Assembly: GCA_949825045.1 (NCBI GenBank)
Contig: OX463814.1
Location: 31,514,383 to 31,578,382, forward strand
Direction: 5' to 3'
Length of the DNA: 64,000 nucleotides
Source of the DNA: Argyresthia goedartella
Lineage: Eukaryota > Arthropoda > Insecta > Lepidoptera > Argyresthiidae
Positions 30,823-41,515 of this stretch are shown here, piece by piece. A model generated the notes under the pieces. It was not told the DNA's origin, made no database searches, and worked only from the letters and a program-made list of their open reading frames with translations. Within the stretch, counting starts at the first letter, position 1, and each line of letters starts with the position of its first letter. The position numbers and the translations under genes are program-made.

Positions 30823-31036
30823 AGGAGGAGGGGGATGTTTTGATAGGTATGGTTCATAAATTGTAGGTTTGTGAAGCTGAGACCAAAAACTAATAAGCGA
30901 CTAACTCAATGAGATACTGAAAATCAAGTGGCGATGCAGTAAGGTAAGGTTGACATGGTGCTACTTTTTGCTACTTTTTGCTGTAATTTAAAAATTAATG
31001 TTAGTAAGTTTTTACAGATCAGATCAACTCTGACTT

Positions 31037-32740
31037 TTACCTTCTATTTCCTTCTATTAAATTCAAAGTAACCATCCGCTTGAAAGTAGGTTTACTTTTG
31101 CAGAATGGGTCTAAGCCAGAGAAGAATTTGTTGTACATATGAGGTAGCCTGATACACGTACAGTTTGATGCATAATTAGTGCGAGAGAAGGGAACAGAAA
31201 ATAGCTTAGTGTGTCTGGTCCGTGTCGACGGTACAGACAGTTTTAGCATTTCAGTAACTAAACGGGGGCAGTCCAGAGCACCAGAGCATACGTCATGCAG
31301 GAGCGACATATCGGCCACAACACGGCGCTCGGTTAGCGTAAGTAGATTGTGGTGTTTGCATGAATCTGCGTAGTCCGAAATTGGCGTATGTGTGCGGTAG
31401 TCAAGAAACTTGAGGAACTTCTGTTGCATAGACTCGATCTCTTTTATGTTAGTTATGTATTGTGGATTCCAAACAGGGCTACAGTATTCAAGTACACTAT
31501 GAACGTAGGCGAAATAAATAATCTTTATGCAGGCGGGGTCAGTGAATTACTTACAAGCACGCGTTACAAAACCAAGATTCCTGTATGCTTTCTTTATAAT
31601 AGTTTCAAAGTGAGCCGAGAATGTCATTTTAGAGTCAAGTATGATGCCGAGGTCCCTAACAGTTTTGCCTTTATTTATGGTTACATTGTTCAGTTGGTAG
31701 TCAAACAGAACTGTTTTGGTTTTTCTTGTAAAACTTACGTGTAAACACTTGGTTGTGTTTACACATATCCTGTTCCGGGCGTAATATTCGCCGAGACGGT
31801 TAAGATCCTCTTGTAGATGTTGGGTATCAAGAGAAGTTTTAACATTCATATATATCTTTTTGTCATCTGCATAAAGTAAAAATCTAGCATGCTTAAAGCA
31901 TTGGTTTATGTCGAAGAGATATGCTGCATATAATAGAGGACCAAGCAAGGAGCCTTGAGGAACGCCAGATGGTACGTAAATGTAGTTAGATCTGTACCCA
32001 CCAACAACCACGGCCTGTCTACGCTTAGAGACGTATGACTCCATCCATCTAAGAAGATCCCCGTGTATACCTAGCGCCTGTAATTTCCGTAGCAGGATGA
32101 TGTGGTCCACTCTGTCAAAGGCCTTTTCAAAGTCAGTATAGACCACATCAACCTGTCCATGGGAGCTCATACCACGAAGCACATCACTGACAAACACAGC
32201 TAGATTTGACGTGGTAGATCGACCCCTAATAAAGCCGTGCTGCTCCTCTGGGATACCTTGCATTAGCACAGGATAAATATTATCAAGGATGACTTTTTCA
32301 AAGAGTTTTCCGAATGTGTTTAAGATTGATATCGGCCTGTAGTGTTCCACGTGTAATTTAGAGTCTTTCTTATGAACCGGAACTATGAGGGCCTCCTTCC
32401 ACATTGAAGGAAATACACCTTCATGCACCGAGCGAGTAAAAATAATACTGAGGGGCTGCGACAATGAGTCCTTACATCGTTTAATAAAGCCAGCCGGTAT
32501 ACCGTCATTACCAGGACCTTTGTTAGGGTCAATGCTGTCTATAAATCTAGAGATAAGTTGATTGGAGAAAGTAAGTGTGTTGATCGAGTTCAAATACGTG
32601 GTTTGAGCGTCAGCAGGAGGGTAAACATCAGATGGTGTCATAAACATTTTCTCAAAGAAGTCACTGAAGGCCTCACATATCTCCTGCTCCCCGCTAACTT
32701 TATCGCTACCTGTATACATAGTACTTGGGTACCCAAGCAC
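31037..32740 (-). pseudogene. LINE C ORF2 reverse transcriptase (one nonsense codon)
   Basis: Copies element RNA at the nicked target. Visible in order: DPNKGPGNDGIPAGFIKRC, VPVHKKDSKLHVEHYRPIS, GFIRGRSTTSNLAVF, YTDFEKAFDRVDH (first Asp), GVPQGSLLGPLLYA (motif B), FLLYADDKKIYMN (canonical YADD) and LGIILDSKMTFSAHF. A TAA at 31547-31549 follows VTRACK. The same frame then continues with VHSVLEYCSPVWNPQY and ends at 31037 after a basic C-terminus. Upstream it is offset by one base from the endonuclease frame at an A-run. With those two changes aside, every RT motif is present. Confidence 0.88.
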
Positions 32741-33914
32741 TTTTTCTTTTAGATTTTATGTATGTCCACAATTGTTTGGGATCCTTCTTAATAGTAGCTT
32801 GTGACCTTTTTATATAAGAGTTATAGTTTTCGGCTTGCATAACTTTTTGGCGTTTTCTAAGAAGAGAGAATGTGGCATAATCAGTTGGATTGTTATAAAG
32901 TTTCCAATGTGAATGTGCTTTGGTTTTTTCTTTGATAACACAGACAAGTGCTCGACTATACCATATCGGGTACCTGTTCGATGTTTTAGTAATCACTATA
33001 GGCACGTTCTCCTCAATCACGCTATTTATTTTATTGTATAAAACTGAAACTGCATCGTCTACTGTTCCATGATTGAGAATCTGTGTCCAGTCATTACCAA
33101 GTAGTGTACCATTTATATTTGTATAGTCGGCTTTTCGGAATAGGTACTTGCGTCGGGGAATCGTGGATAGTGGAGGTACGGTGATTTCATTCGCATTAGC
33201 ACATAACGTGGTGTGAGCTAAGTCCTCCTTAATCATCGGGTCATGACACTTTGTAACCTCTAAAGTGAAATTAGAAAAAATAAGGTCTATAGTATTACCA
33301 GATACATTAATAAAACGGTTGTATTGACGCAGACCTAGTAGATTTGTGCAGTGTGTAAATTCAAGTGCCGAGTTTTGCAACTCAACAGTTCCACGTCTAA
33401 TGTGTAGAGGTTCACCGGTTTCCCATTGAACCATACTCAAGTTAAGATCACCTGCTATCAAATGATAGTCTTCAGGGTACTTAGTAACAAATTTAGTCAT
33501 CCACTCAGTAAACTTTGAAATACGTTGAGCGTGTTTTTTATGTTTCTTGGAGTCCGGCGGTATGTAAACCAACGCGATATGAAGATCGCGTTGTGAGCCA
33601 AAGGAGCGGCAATCTATAGTTACCCACATGCATTCAACATCGAGATCGTCGCGTTGCCAGTCAGTACGTAAGCGAGCGTTGAGGCGCGCGGCGCAAAGCA
33701 TGAAAATACCTCCAGCCCTAGATCCGCGATCTCGTCGAAAAATGCTGTACTTATCATTAGTCAACTCCGAGTCTAGTACACCGTCCTGCATCCATGTCTC
33801 TGTAATAAGTATAATGTCGTGAGAAGAGCTTACAACACTTTCATAAAACTCCAAAGTTTTCGTGTTAAGGCCACGAACGTTCTGGTAGTAGATACGCAAG
33901 TTATTAGTAGTCAT
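32706..33914 (-). CDS. LINE C ORF2 endonuclease
   Basis: 402-codon frame from Met 33914 (MTTNNLRIYYQNVRGLNTK). APE-type endonuclease signatures are RIYYQNVRGL, LITETWM (catalytic Glu), RRDRGSRAGGIF, LVYIPPDS, LIAGDLNLSMVQW (GDLN box) and NTIDLIFSNF. The usual S-D-H box is less clear (EDLAHTT). A basic linker (KTKAHSHWKLYNN ... YIKRSQATIKKDPKQLW) leads toward the RT. The frame closes at 32706 because of a one-base indel in AAAAGAAAAAG. The RT frame starts in the overlap, so originally both were one protein. Confidence 0.85.
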   Translation of the reverse strand: MTTNNLRIYYQNVRGLNTKTLEFYESVVSSSHDIILITETWMQDGVLDSELTNDKYSIFRRDRGSRAGGIFMLCAARLNARLRTDWQRDDLDVECMWVTIDCRSFGSQRDLHIALVYIPPDSKKHKKHAQRISKFTEWMTKFVTKYPEDYHLIAGDLNLSMVQWETGEPLHIRRGTVELQNSALEFTHCTNLLGLRQYNRFINVSGNTIDLIFSNFTLEVTKCHDPMIKEDLAHTTLCANANEITVPPLSTIPRRKYLFRKADYTNINGTLLGNDWTQILNHGTVDDAVSVLYNKINSVIEENVPIVITKTSNRYPIWYSRALVCVIKEKTKAHSHWKLYNNPTDYATFSLLRKRQKVMQAENYNSYIKRSQATIKKDPKQLWTYIKSKRKSAWVPKYYVYR

Positions 33915-34388
33915 TTCTGTACAATTTTATAGCAGTGATTGTAAACTGGGGATGTATAGAGAGCGGATACGTAGATATAGTATTTGCATCCCAACAGTGT
34001 GGTTGTCGTTTCGGTGCAAAGTTCGATAGATAAAAATTTGAACACTTGCCCACAAACAAGGGAAAACCGCATTCCACACTTGTAAATACTACGTTATAGT
34101 TATAGTAGCTCTTAGTTCTATATATAGGTAGTACAAATATGCTACATGCTATATGTATAGCGATACGAGTGCAGCCTGTAAGTCGCGTTCCAGGTTTCCT
34201 AGGATTAGTAGTTGGTTCAGTCTCGTTCTTGTGAGAGGGAGAGGTATGCGAAATGGGGAGTGTGGGTTTCATTGAGAGTGTGAGTGTGTGAGTGAGTGTA
34301 GGTAAGGCATAAGTTTGTGTACATAGGTAAGACATAAAGTAAACAATTGGGCTTATTATGTTACTGAAATTGTAGGAATTCAACTTAA

Positions 34389-35420
34389 TTAAACAATTTT
34401 TTCGAGGTCGGACTCCTTCGATATCTGAATATAAGGCATATTTTCGCTGTGTCGGACATACACACGGCAGTTTTTTGTCCAAACGAAGGTATACCCTTTT
34501 TCGGTTGCACGTTTTCTACACTTGCTGAGTAAATTCTTATTTGCGACTGTTAGGTGCTCATTGACATGTAGTTTCGCGGGTTCGCCTTCCAGTCCCAGGT
34601 TCTTGGTGGTCATCTCACGGGATTTACGAGCTGCATTCACCAGGGCATCCTTGGTCGCTCGTTCACGGAGACGTACGACGATGGTGCGGGGTTTCCCTTT
34701 GACTGGACGCTTGGCTTGGACTCGATGGGCAAATTCGCCGTCGCGCAGTTGCAGCGGGGTTCCGATGTATGCAGCCAGCTTCATCACAACATCGGGCAGG
34801 GACTCGCCGTCATGTTCAGGAATACCGACCAGCTCAACATTTTGAATCCGCGACCACTGGTCCCTCTTCAAACCATCTTCTTCCAGCGACTCAACCCTTG
34901 ATTGCAGGATTTTCATGGATTCTTTTAGGCTGTTGTTGTCATTGCGCAAGATCTTCATCTCTTTAGACTGAGCGTCCAAGGATTTCTTTACTGAATCGTA
35001 TTGGTTACTCAACATCTCGACCGATGTTTGCAGGTCCGTGATTTGTTTGCGCATTGATTCTTGGAGTGAATTGAATTTTCCATCCATGTAGGTAAACAGT
35101 TTCTCGGAATCTATATTCATAATAGATGTAAGTGGCGCTGAGGCCGACGTACTCACTTTTGATGTCGGTGTACCTACTTTAGTCACACTGCCGATGCCGA
35201 TGTCAGTGGAACCCTCAGAATCATTCATGAGAGGGGCGGCTACGTTTTTCTTAGTGATTTTGCAGGTTGCGCACTTCCATTTTGCCTTGTTCATAGGTAA
35301 AATCTTCTTATAATCAACTTCACCCAGGCCGACGCAGACATAGTGAAACTGTTTTTGGCAATTTACACATCTGAGGGCTTCCTCAGGTTTTAGTACCAAA
35401 GAGCATTTAAAGCATTCCAT
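34389..35420 (-). CDS. LINE C ORF1 protein with PHD finger and coiled coil
   Basis: 343 residues from Met 35420. Residues 3-53 form a PHD-type zinc finger (C3, C6, C18, C21, H26, C29, C50, C53). About 100-190 is a coiled coil rich in heptad Leu/Met (SLQESMRKQITDLQTSVEML, NNSLKESMKILQSRVESLEE). Residues 190-343 form a basic C-terminal domain (RIQNVELVGIPEHDGE, GKPRTIVVRLRERATKD) that resembles the nucleic-acid-binding part of LINE ORF1 and baculovirus-FP-like proteins. Likely role: RNA binding and chaperone in the element RNP. The frame is intact. A related ORF1 without the PHD finger is in LINE F (36083-37146). Confidence 0.85.
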   Translation of the reverse strand: MECFKCSLVLKPEEALRCVNCQKQFHYVCVGLGEVDYKKILPMNKAKWKCATCKITKKNVAAPLMNDSEGSTDIGIGSVTKVGTPTSKVSTSASAPLTSIMNIDSEKLFTYMDGKFNSLQESMRKQITDLQTSVEMLSNQYDSVKKSLDAQSKEMKILRNDNNSLKESMKILQSRVESLEEDGLKRDQWSRIQNVELVGIPEHDGESLPDVVMKLAAYIGTPLQLRDGEFAHRVQAKRPVKGKPRTIVVRLRERATKDALVNAARKSREMTTKNLGLEGEPAKLHVNEHLTVANKNLLSKCRKRATEKGYTFVWTKNCRVYVRHSENMPYIQISKESDLEKIV

Positions 35421-35773
35421 TGTGTGGAGTAGTTACCGGCTAAGAAATAACGAGATGTTAATCACGGAGCTCTGTGCCGGTGATATTGTGAGTCACCCTC
35501 GGTGCGCGGAGGTTAGCCGGTAAATTCACTGATAGATAATTCACGAAGACACAGACAATAAGTGTAGGATATAACTGATTCCTTTAGAACAGGGTATATA
35601 GTTCGATAATTAACACTGTGTAGTTAAGAAAAGTCACTTTAACACTGCTTTTTTGATTATTTAGCATGGACCGAACAACAACACATCTATCTGTTCGAAC
35701 ACGGAGGGTAGTTGTTGTGTTGTGTGTATATACCTAGCCTTAGGTACAGGAGAGAGCCCCCATCCTCTTCACT

Positions 35774-36055
35774 CCCTTAAACTTTTAAGTGCATAGCAGG
35801 CCGAGCTTATGCTATTATTAATCGCGTTTAGTTCCGGTTTCCAATTTACACATGAGTCAAGTCTAACACCTAAAAATGTCATCTCCTCAACTTGTGCGAT
35901 AGAGGTTCCATTAATAGAAATCTGTATCATTATTTCCTGCTGTAGCTTTGAACAACATCACATTAGTTTTATTTGTGTCTAATTTAAAATTTGGATATAA
36001 ACCATGCATTGAAAGCTAACATACAGTTCCGTAGTTCGCAGTATAAGACACTTCT
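35774..36055 (-). pseudogene. LINE D, RT palm fragment
   Basis: The minus strand reads QISINGTSIAQVEEMTFLGV followed by RLDSCVNWKPELNAINNSIS and CYALKSLRE. This is the 'F-L-G-V/I-x-x-D ... W' region after the catalytic palm in Jockey/CR1-type RTs. The coding sequence breaks off at LINE C and continues, after it, at 30335-29810. Confidence 0.7.
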
Positions 36056-36082
36056 ATCTATCTTCTATCTTCTACAAGGGGG

Positions 36083-37146
36083 TTGTCGTGTAGTTGCTGC
36101 GTTAGCAAAAAGGGGCGAGTAAATGCCAGCGCCAACACCCCGGTTGGAGGTAAAACTGATAAAAGGACAACGACACCGCGGAGCGCAGACCACGGAAAAC
36201 CAGCCTCCGTGGACCTCACCGCATCTGTAGGAGATCTTGCGTTTACCTCGCCACCTATAGGAGACATCGCGCCCGCCTCTCTGTCGGAATCAGCTTGCAC
36301 ACCACCCGCAACACCTACGAAGACCATAATACCTTCACCTAAAAAGCTAAAGCGGAAACCAGCAGAGCTGAAACCGGACGATCTTAATGATACACGAAAA
36401 GAAATTCAGGAAACTCTTCATATCTACGCCAAGTCCCAGGACGAAAAACTTGCAGAGATCCTTAAATCCATCACCGACATAAAACATCAAAATAGTGAAA
36501 TAAAAATTCAAAATCAAGGGTTAGAAAAAGCCATAACTTTCCTTTCAGACCAATATGAAGATGTAAAGAAGAGACTATCGCTTATCGAAGTCGAAAGAAA
36601 GAAAGATTGCGATTGCATTGCTCTTCTTGAAGACAAACTTGAGGTCATTCAAAGAAGTGACCGCAAATCAAACATAGAACTTAGAGAAGTACCTAGAAAA
36701 CCTGATGAGAAGAGAGAAGACTTGGTAAACCTCGTGCTAAATCTTGCCAAGACTACAGATATGCCGATGCAAAAGGGCGACATAAAGGATATTTTTCGAG
36801 CTCAGGGTGAGAATGAAATGAATCTGTCATTGCGGAACTTTCTTCTGCCATAATGAAGGCCGATTTTCTTACTGCAGTAAAAAAATACAACAATTCATAT
36901 AAACTCAACAAGCTGAACGCCTCACATATGGGAATTGGTAGAGACACCTCAGCAGTTTTTGTAGTAGAACACCCAACCACCAAAGCAAGCAGACTTCATT
37001 TCCTCGCCCGTGACCTAAAGAAAACAAAGAACTACAAGTTTTGCTGGACCTCACACGGAAAGGTCTACGTGCGCTATGGAGATAACTCGCTAATTAGTCA
37101 ATTGAGAAGTGAAAAACATATACACGATCTGTTAAGAAATGACTAG
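36083..37146 (+). pseudogene. LINE F ORF1, frameshifted
   Basis: The first frame (36083-36853) has a Pro/Ser/Thr-rich N-terminus, a coiled coil (ITDIKHQNSEIKIQNQGLEK, LSDQYEDVKKRLSLIEVE) and the start of the conserved C-terminal domain (SNIELREVPRKPDEKREDL). After a one-base shift near 36815-36825 a second frame (to 37146) carries the rest (KADFLTAVKKYNNSYKLN, FCWTSHGKVYVRYGDNS). It is comparable in layout to LINE C ORF1 but lacks a PHD finger. Confidence 0.75.
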
Positions 37147-37336
37147 ATATGGCTCCAATAACTGAAACAACTGATACACTAAAAAAATACACAATCACAC
37201 TATTATCAACTTTCACAATCACACGATTATTGGCTTACACAACCAATTACATACATACATCACACCCCTGTCCCCCCCACCTGCCTTATGAATAATTGCT
37301 AAATCTCACTCGCAACTTAATCCCACAAGAAAAATC

Positions 37337-38348
37337 TTGAAAAATCAAGCGACCATCTCGTTATTTTTATCTAGTGTTACTTATAATGGCGTCCCGCAGG
37401 GTGGTGTGCTAGGACCAATACTATTCTTAATGTATATTAATGACCTCTGTGATCTTTCCCTAACCAACTGCAGGATTTATACTCATGCCGACGACACAGC
37501 TCTAATATTCCACGGTGAAACATGGCATGAGGTGGCATCGCTTGCTGAACGTGGTCTTTGTTCTATTGCCCATTGGTTGAGAAATAACTTGCTTTCTTTA
37601 AATGTTACTAAGACTAAATACGTGACTTTTGCTATTAAAGCCAAAAGTCTACCAGAATGTGTTTTTAAAATTAAGGTACATTCTTATCAAAACCAAGCTG
37701 AGAGTAAATGTACATGTGAAAATATTGAAAGAGTGGAACAAATTAAATACCTGGGAGTAGTGATTGATCAGCGTCTGAGCTGGTCTCCACAAATAGATTC
37801 TATTATACAAAGGGCAAGAAAGCTTATCTGGGTCTTTAGGAATCTCAGAAAGATTGCATCACCTGGCCTTCTCACGTCAATCTACATCGCACTGGCACAG
37901 TCGATGATCAATCACTTACTGCATTCCTGTCTGGGGAGGAGCGTGTAAAATAAAGTTCCTTGAACTTGAGACAGGGCAAAGATCACTTTTAAAGGTAATT
38001 TTTCACAAACCTTACAGATTCCCTACCGCTGAATTATACTCATCTTGTAATCTCCTAACGGTCAGACAACTCTACATATTTAAAATTATACTGAGAATTC
38101 AACGGAGTAATCACTTCAAGTCGTCGCATCTATTGAATAGAAGGTACGGCGTTGTCGTCCCTACTTTTAAAACTGTATTCGCTCGTAGACATTTTGGAGT
38201 TCAGTCCACACGGCTCTATAATAAAATAAATAAAACATTGAACATACATCCCATGCTACACCTTCTTGAATGCAAGAGATCTGTATCAGGGTGGCTGAAA
38301 TCACTAAGTTACTCGGATACCGAAGTACTGCTGGAAGTAATTTCCTAA
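37337..38348 (+). pseudogene. LINE F ORF2, RT motif B to C-terminus
   Basis: It begins at motif B (GVPQGGVLGPILFLMYIND), then THADDTALIFHG with the ADD pair intact but His at the usual Phe/Tyr position, YLGVVIDQRLSWSPQID and RKLIWVFRNLRKI. A frameshift near 37930-37945 breaks the frame; the rest follows to 38348, ending SVSGWLKSLSYSDTEVLLEVIS (core WLKSLSYSDTEVLLE), very like the end of LINE B. The N-terminal half, including the first catalytic Asp, is absent. Confidence 0.82.
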
Positions 38349-38924
38349 AATAAATAATTGTTCTGATTAATTGTCTGCAGGTTTTTTGGTTTTATAATAT
38401 TCTTAAGTATTTATCAAGAATCCTGTTCTCCCCGTTTTTCACCATCACCCACTCACTCACTCACACGCACTATACACACCACACTCACTCAGCACACTTC
38501 ATCTTCTCACTCACAAACTCTAAACACACACACTTTTCACAACAGCATAAAACCTTTCAAAGTGCCGTTACTAAATATTATTAAGCACTTAAAAATATGT
38601 TAACGTAACAGAAATCAAATTAAATAGTAACTAAATAAATATAAAGTATAATATAGATTATTAAATTACTTTAAAATAAATAATGTATAATAACTAATGC
38701 TTCATACCTAATTTAATTTAACTGTAACAAATCTCACGTTAGAATTTTATTGTATTTTTGCTATGGCTGTTTATCATTATATTAATGTGTCAAGGAGGAG
38801 GGCGAGGATTCTGTGATAATGGTCTTTAGACTTAGTACAGAGCCTCAATGTCTAGTAAGTGCATGATTTGTATATAATGAATAAACTTTTTTTTTATTTT
38901 TTTTAATATTCCAAATATTGGTCC

Positions 38925-39374
38925 ATGAAAGAGCTCACGAAGGGACAACTTCCGTTGTCACTAAAACGAAAGCTCATAGACAAGTGCTTTGTTCCCATAC
39001 TTACCTACGGAGCTCAGACTTGGTCTTCGACTGACATCCAAAAGTCTAGGCTCGAGGTTTGCCAGCGAAATATGGAGCGCAGTATCCTGGCGGTCCGATT
39101 GGTGGATCGAGTCAGGAATACTGAGATACGCTCCAAAACTAAAATAAAGGATGTAGTGGAAAAGGCAGCTGAATTGAAGTGGGACTGGGCAGGCCACGTC
39201 ACCCGTATGCAACCAGACCGCTGGGTCAAACTTACAACTCTCTGGATCCCAAACGCGAAAAGGGGACGTGGTCGAACCAGGAAGCGCTGGAGTGAATTAA
39301 GGTACCAAAACAACAACTGGTGGGAGAAGAGTGGAAGAGAGGCCTTTGCCCAGCAGTGGGATGATGTAGGCTAA
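38925..39374 (+). pseudogene. RTE-clade LINE C-terminal region
   Basis: 149 codons give the post-RT region of an RTE element: LSLKRKLIDKCFVPILTYGA, QTWSSTDIQKSRLEVCQRNM, RNTEIRSKTKIKDVVEKAAE, LKWDWAGHVTRMQPDRW, RGRGRTRKRWSEL and EAFAQQWDDVG before the stop. The frame is open but the RT itself is absent, so this is a 5'-truncated copy. It ends in a short AAT tail that meets another LINE tail at 39374-39400. Confidence 0.85.
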
Positions 39375-39400
39375 TAATAATAATTATTATTATTATTTTA
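39374..39400. repeat. Tail-to-tail LINE junction (TAA)n(TTA)n
   Basis: 'taataataataattattattatta' is made of the 3' AAT tail of the plus-strand RTE fragment and the 3' tail of the minus-strand LINE that follows, giving a perfect palindrome. Confidence 0.75.
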
Positions 39401-39960
39401 TTTCGGAGCACAAAGGGATCCATTTTTTGTTTGTAACAGACAATCTTTATTAGTTTCTTCACATTACACTCAATTTAAACTATTATATATATAAATAGGC
39501 CTCCCTGTGGCCTGGCTCAGTCTTGAGCACTCACACTGCCACAAACAATCACAACCCTCACCCGTGTTTGAGTATTGGGCCGTCAAGCCGACCTAATGAC
39601 CTCTGGGATGCTGTTGGTACTGCCACGCGTTCTGTTTCAGTAAGGAGGCCGTCTCTTACAAATGATGTCGTGGAATCAGTACGTGCCTCAACAAACATGT
39701 CCGATGCACTACAGTAACGTGGCAGCCCAGCAACATCCTAAAAGCATTGTTATACTGGACGAGCAGGGCATTGAGAGTCTTTTGGGTATAGTTGACCCAT
39801 TGGCTGCACGTGTAAATTATTGACAGTGTGCCTTGAGAGTGAGATTTTACTGGCTTTTTACCATGTGCAATCTTACGAGCCAATATATTCGCTCGAACTA
39901 CCATAGCGCTACGCTCCTACTCTGTGACTAGGTCATCCCTCAGGTCCTCAGTCTCTATAT
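39401..39960 (-). pseudogene. LINE E-family fragment
   Basis: The minus strand at 39904-39656 reads VVRANILARKIAHGKKPVKS, then TCSQWVNYTQKTLNALLVQY and NNAFRMLLGCH. These align by eye with the C-terminal region of LINE E at 6490-6670 (NMLARKF, LWINYTRKSYSALRIQYNDAFRILL). The AT-rich part toward 39400 is its 3' region. Confidence 0.75.
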
Positions 39961-40010
39961 AACCAAGGTATTTGAAATTGTTTATTGAGAGTGTTACTAA
40001 ATAATTTAAT

Positions 40011-40820
40011 TTAAAGACTATGATTATTTCTTTAGTAGTATGAAAATAAATGATCACTTCGACTTAGTTTATTCGACTTCGACGTCATTAACTTATAGTT
40101 AAATACCAGTCTTCTAAAATAATGATAACAAAGTAGGTAAACTATCTATATTTTTGTCGACTTCCATACTTATATCGATACTTACTCCATCGGTGGTTGT
40201 CAATAAAATTGTATGCGAAAAGAATCCTACCTGTCCTGCCAAAACATATTGGTTTCAGTCATACAAAGTAATACGGTCGTATGAGTAAAGAGTGTCAGTA
40301 TATGAGTATGGCTGCCAAAAATTGTACAACTTGTAACTTTCGTGAACCGTGTGTAACCGTGTGTTAACATACGTGAATAAAAGTAACGCATGAGAACTTT
40401 ATTGAGCCTACATATAAGAGAAACGCCTAATAAATTTTGCTATTATGTTTTTGAAAGTGAAACTTTATTTTGGAAGGGCTTTGAAATCTATCCGTAATCT
40501 TTTTTCAGTCGTAAAGACACGGGATAGAACTGAAACAAAAGTTTCAGTTCTATCGTGTGTCTTAACGACACAATGTATTTTTTATTGAACAACTAAGGTC
40601 CAGGCATGCTTTAATTGTATAATAGTTTGTTTGGTCAAATTAAATTTAAAACTGAAATTGAAAACATTTTCTCATTTATATTTTATATATTTTTATTTAT
40701 ATATTTACACTACTTGTTTATATACAAAAATTTTCATTTTATTGTTCAATGAGGTTCAATGAGGCCGGTCGTTTGGTCAGTAGGACCTTCGCCTATTTCT
40801 AAAAGTATTTTAGTAAAAAA
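40011..40820. other. AT-rich non-coding stretch
   Basis: No gene recognised. Contains the 23-bp hairpin at 40514-40563. Confidence 0.4.
40514..40563. repeat. Near-perfect palindrome with 4-base loop
   Basis: AAGACACGGGATAGAACTGAAAC, AAAA, then its reverse complement with two mismatches (key halves gatagaactgaaac / gtttcagttctatc are exact). Confidence 0.8.
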
Positions 40821-41089
40821 TTTTTTTTTGATTGTCGTTGAGGAGTGGTTTGTTGTGAGCAATTTATTCAAGTAGTTCATTGATGTTGTAGCTTTTTTCC
40901 TTTGTAATTTCGTAGTTTAGTACACTGAAAGCATTTCTTTGTGGTGCTGGCATTCCAAGTTCTACTTAGGCCTGGTTATTTATTGCTAAACATTTATCTT
41001 CTAAGCGAATGAGTGTTTCATTGAAGATGTCGTCATTGAATTCTATAGTCAGTTCTGGATTAGTTTATCGGATTTGGTACAATATATCA

Positions 41090-41515
41090 TCAATCATTCA
41101 TACTCCTTTTGAAAGAGTCCCATAGCTGTTTTGCATTTGATGGATTACATGTTGTTAGAATTATGGCGAATAACTCTCGAATTTGTTCAGCTGAAGCTGT
41201 GAGTGTGGCTTCTTGTAGTGTTAATCCCCAGTGTTTATCGTTTTCCAATAATCCTAAGCGTTGACATGCGTCTCTGTACGTCTGGCATAGGTAGCCGTCA
41301 ATGGTCCTGAGATTTGTGAAACTTGTTGGTCCCCGTATTTCGTGTAACAACATCCGGAGATAGAAACATTCGGCATTGTTTGGATGTACAGTGTATACTC
41401 GATCTATTGCGTTAGTTTTCATGTTTTCTGGATGACCCTCCTCTGGCATTCCTTGTTTTCGTCGTTGAAAAATTTTCCTTGTTTTTTCCCACGTGTAATA
41501 AATAGGGACCGACAT
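41090..41515 (-). pseudogene. Helitron, region between Rep and helicase
   Basis: 141 codons with VYTVHPNNAECFYLRMLLHE, RGPTSFTNLRTIDGYLCQTY and ACQRLGLLENDKHW. These are highly conserved in Helitron RepHel proteins. Further down (to about 40830) the similarity continues with stops (NAFSVLNYEITKEKSYN). The Walker A box of the helicase is not found. Confidence 0.85.

Larger units (their letters stand above)
30516..35766 (-). mobile_element. Near-complete 5.25-kb LINE C
   Basis: In element order on the minus strand: ~345-bp 5' region, ORF1 (35420-34389), a ~470-bp spacer, ORF2 endonuclease (33914-32706), ORF2 reverse transcriptase (32740-31037), a ~490-bp 3' region and an A-rich tail at 30525-30545. 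It is flanked by a candidate 7-bp duplication. The only visible lesions are one single-base indel in an A-run near 32720-32735 and one nonsense codon at 31547-31549. Such limited damage indicates a fairly recent copy. ORF1 with a PHD finger points to the CR1/Jockey group. Confidence 0.85.
36083..38906 (+). mobile_element. LINE F, internally deleted
   Basis: ORF1 (36083-37146) is followed after a short spacer by only the last part of ORF2 (about 37376-38348), a long 3' region with CACTCACT microsatellite-like repeats (38450-38540) and a T/A-rich tail with 'aataaac' near 38880-38906. The endonuclease and RT fingers are missing. The C-terminal sequence is related to LINE B. Confidence 0.8.
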
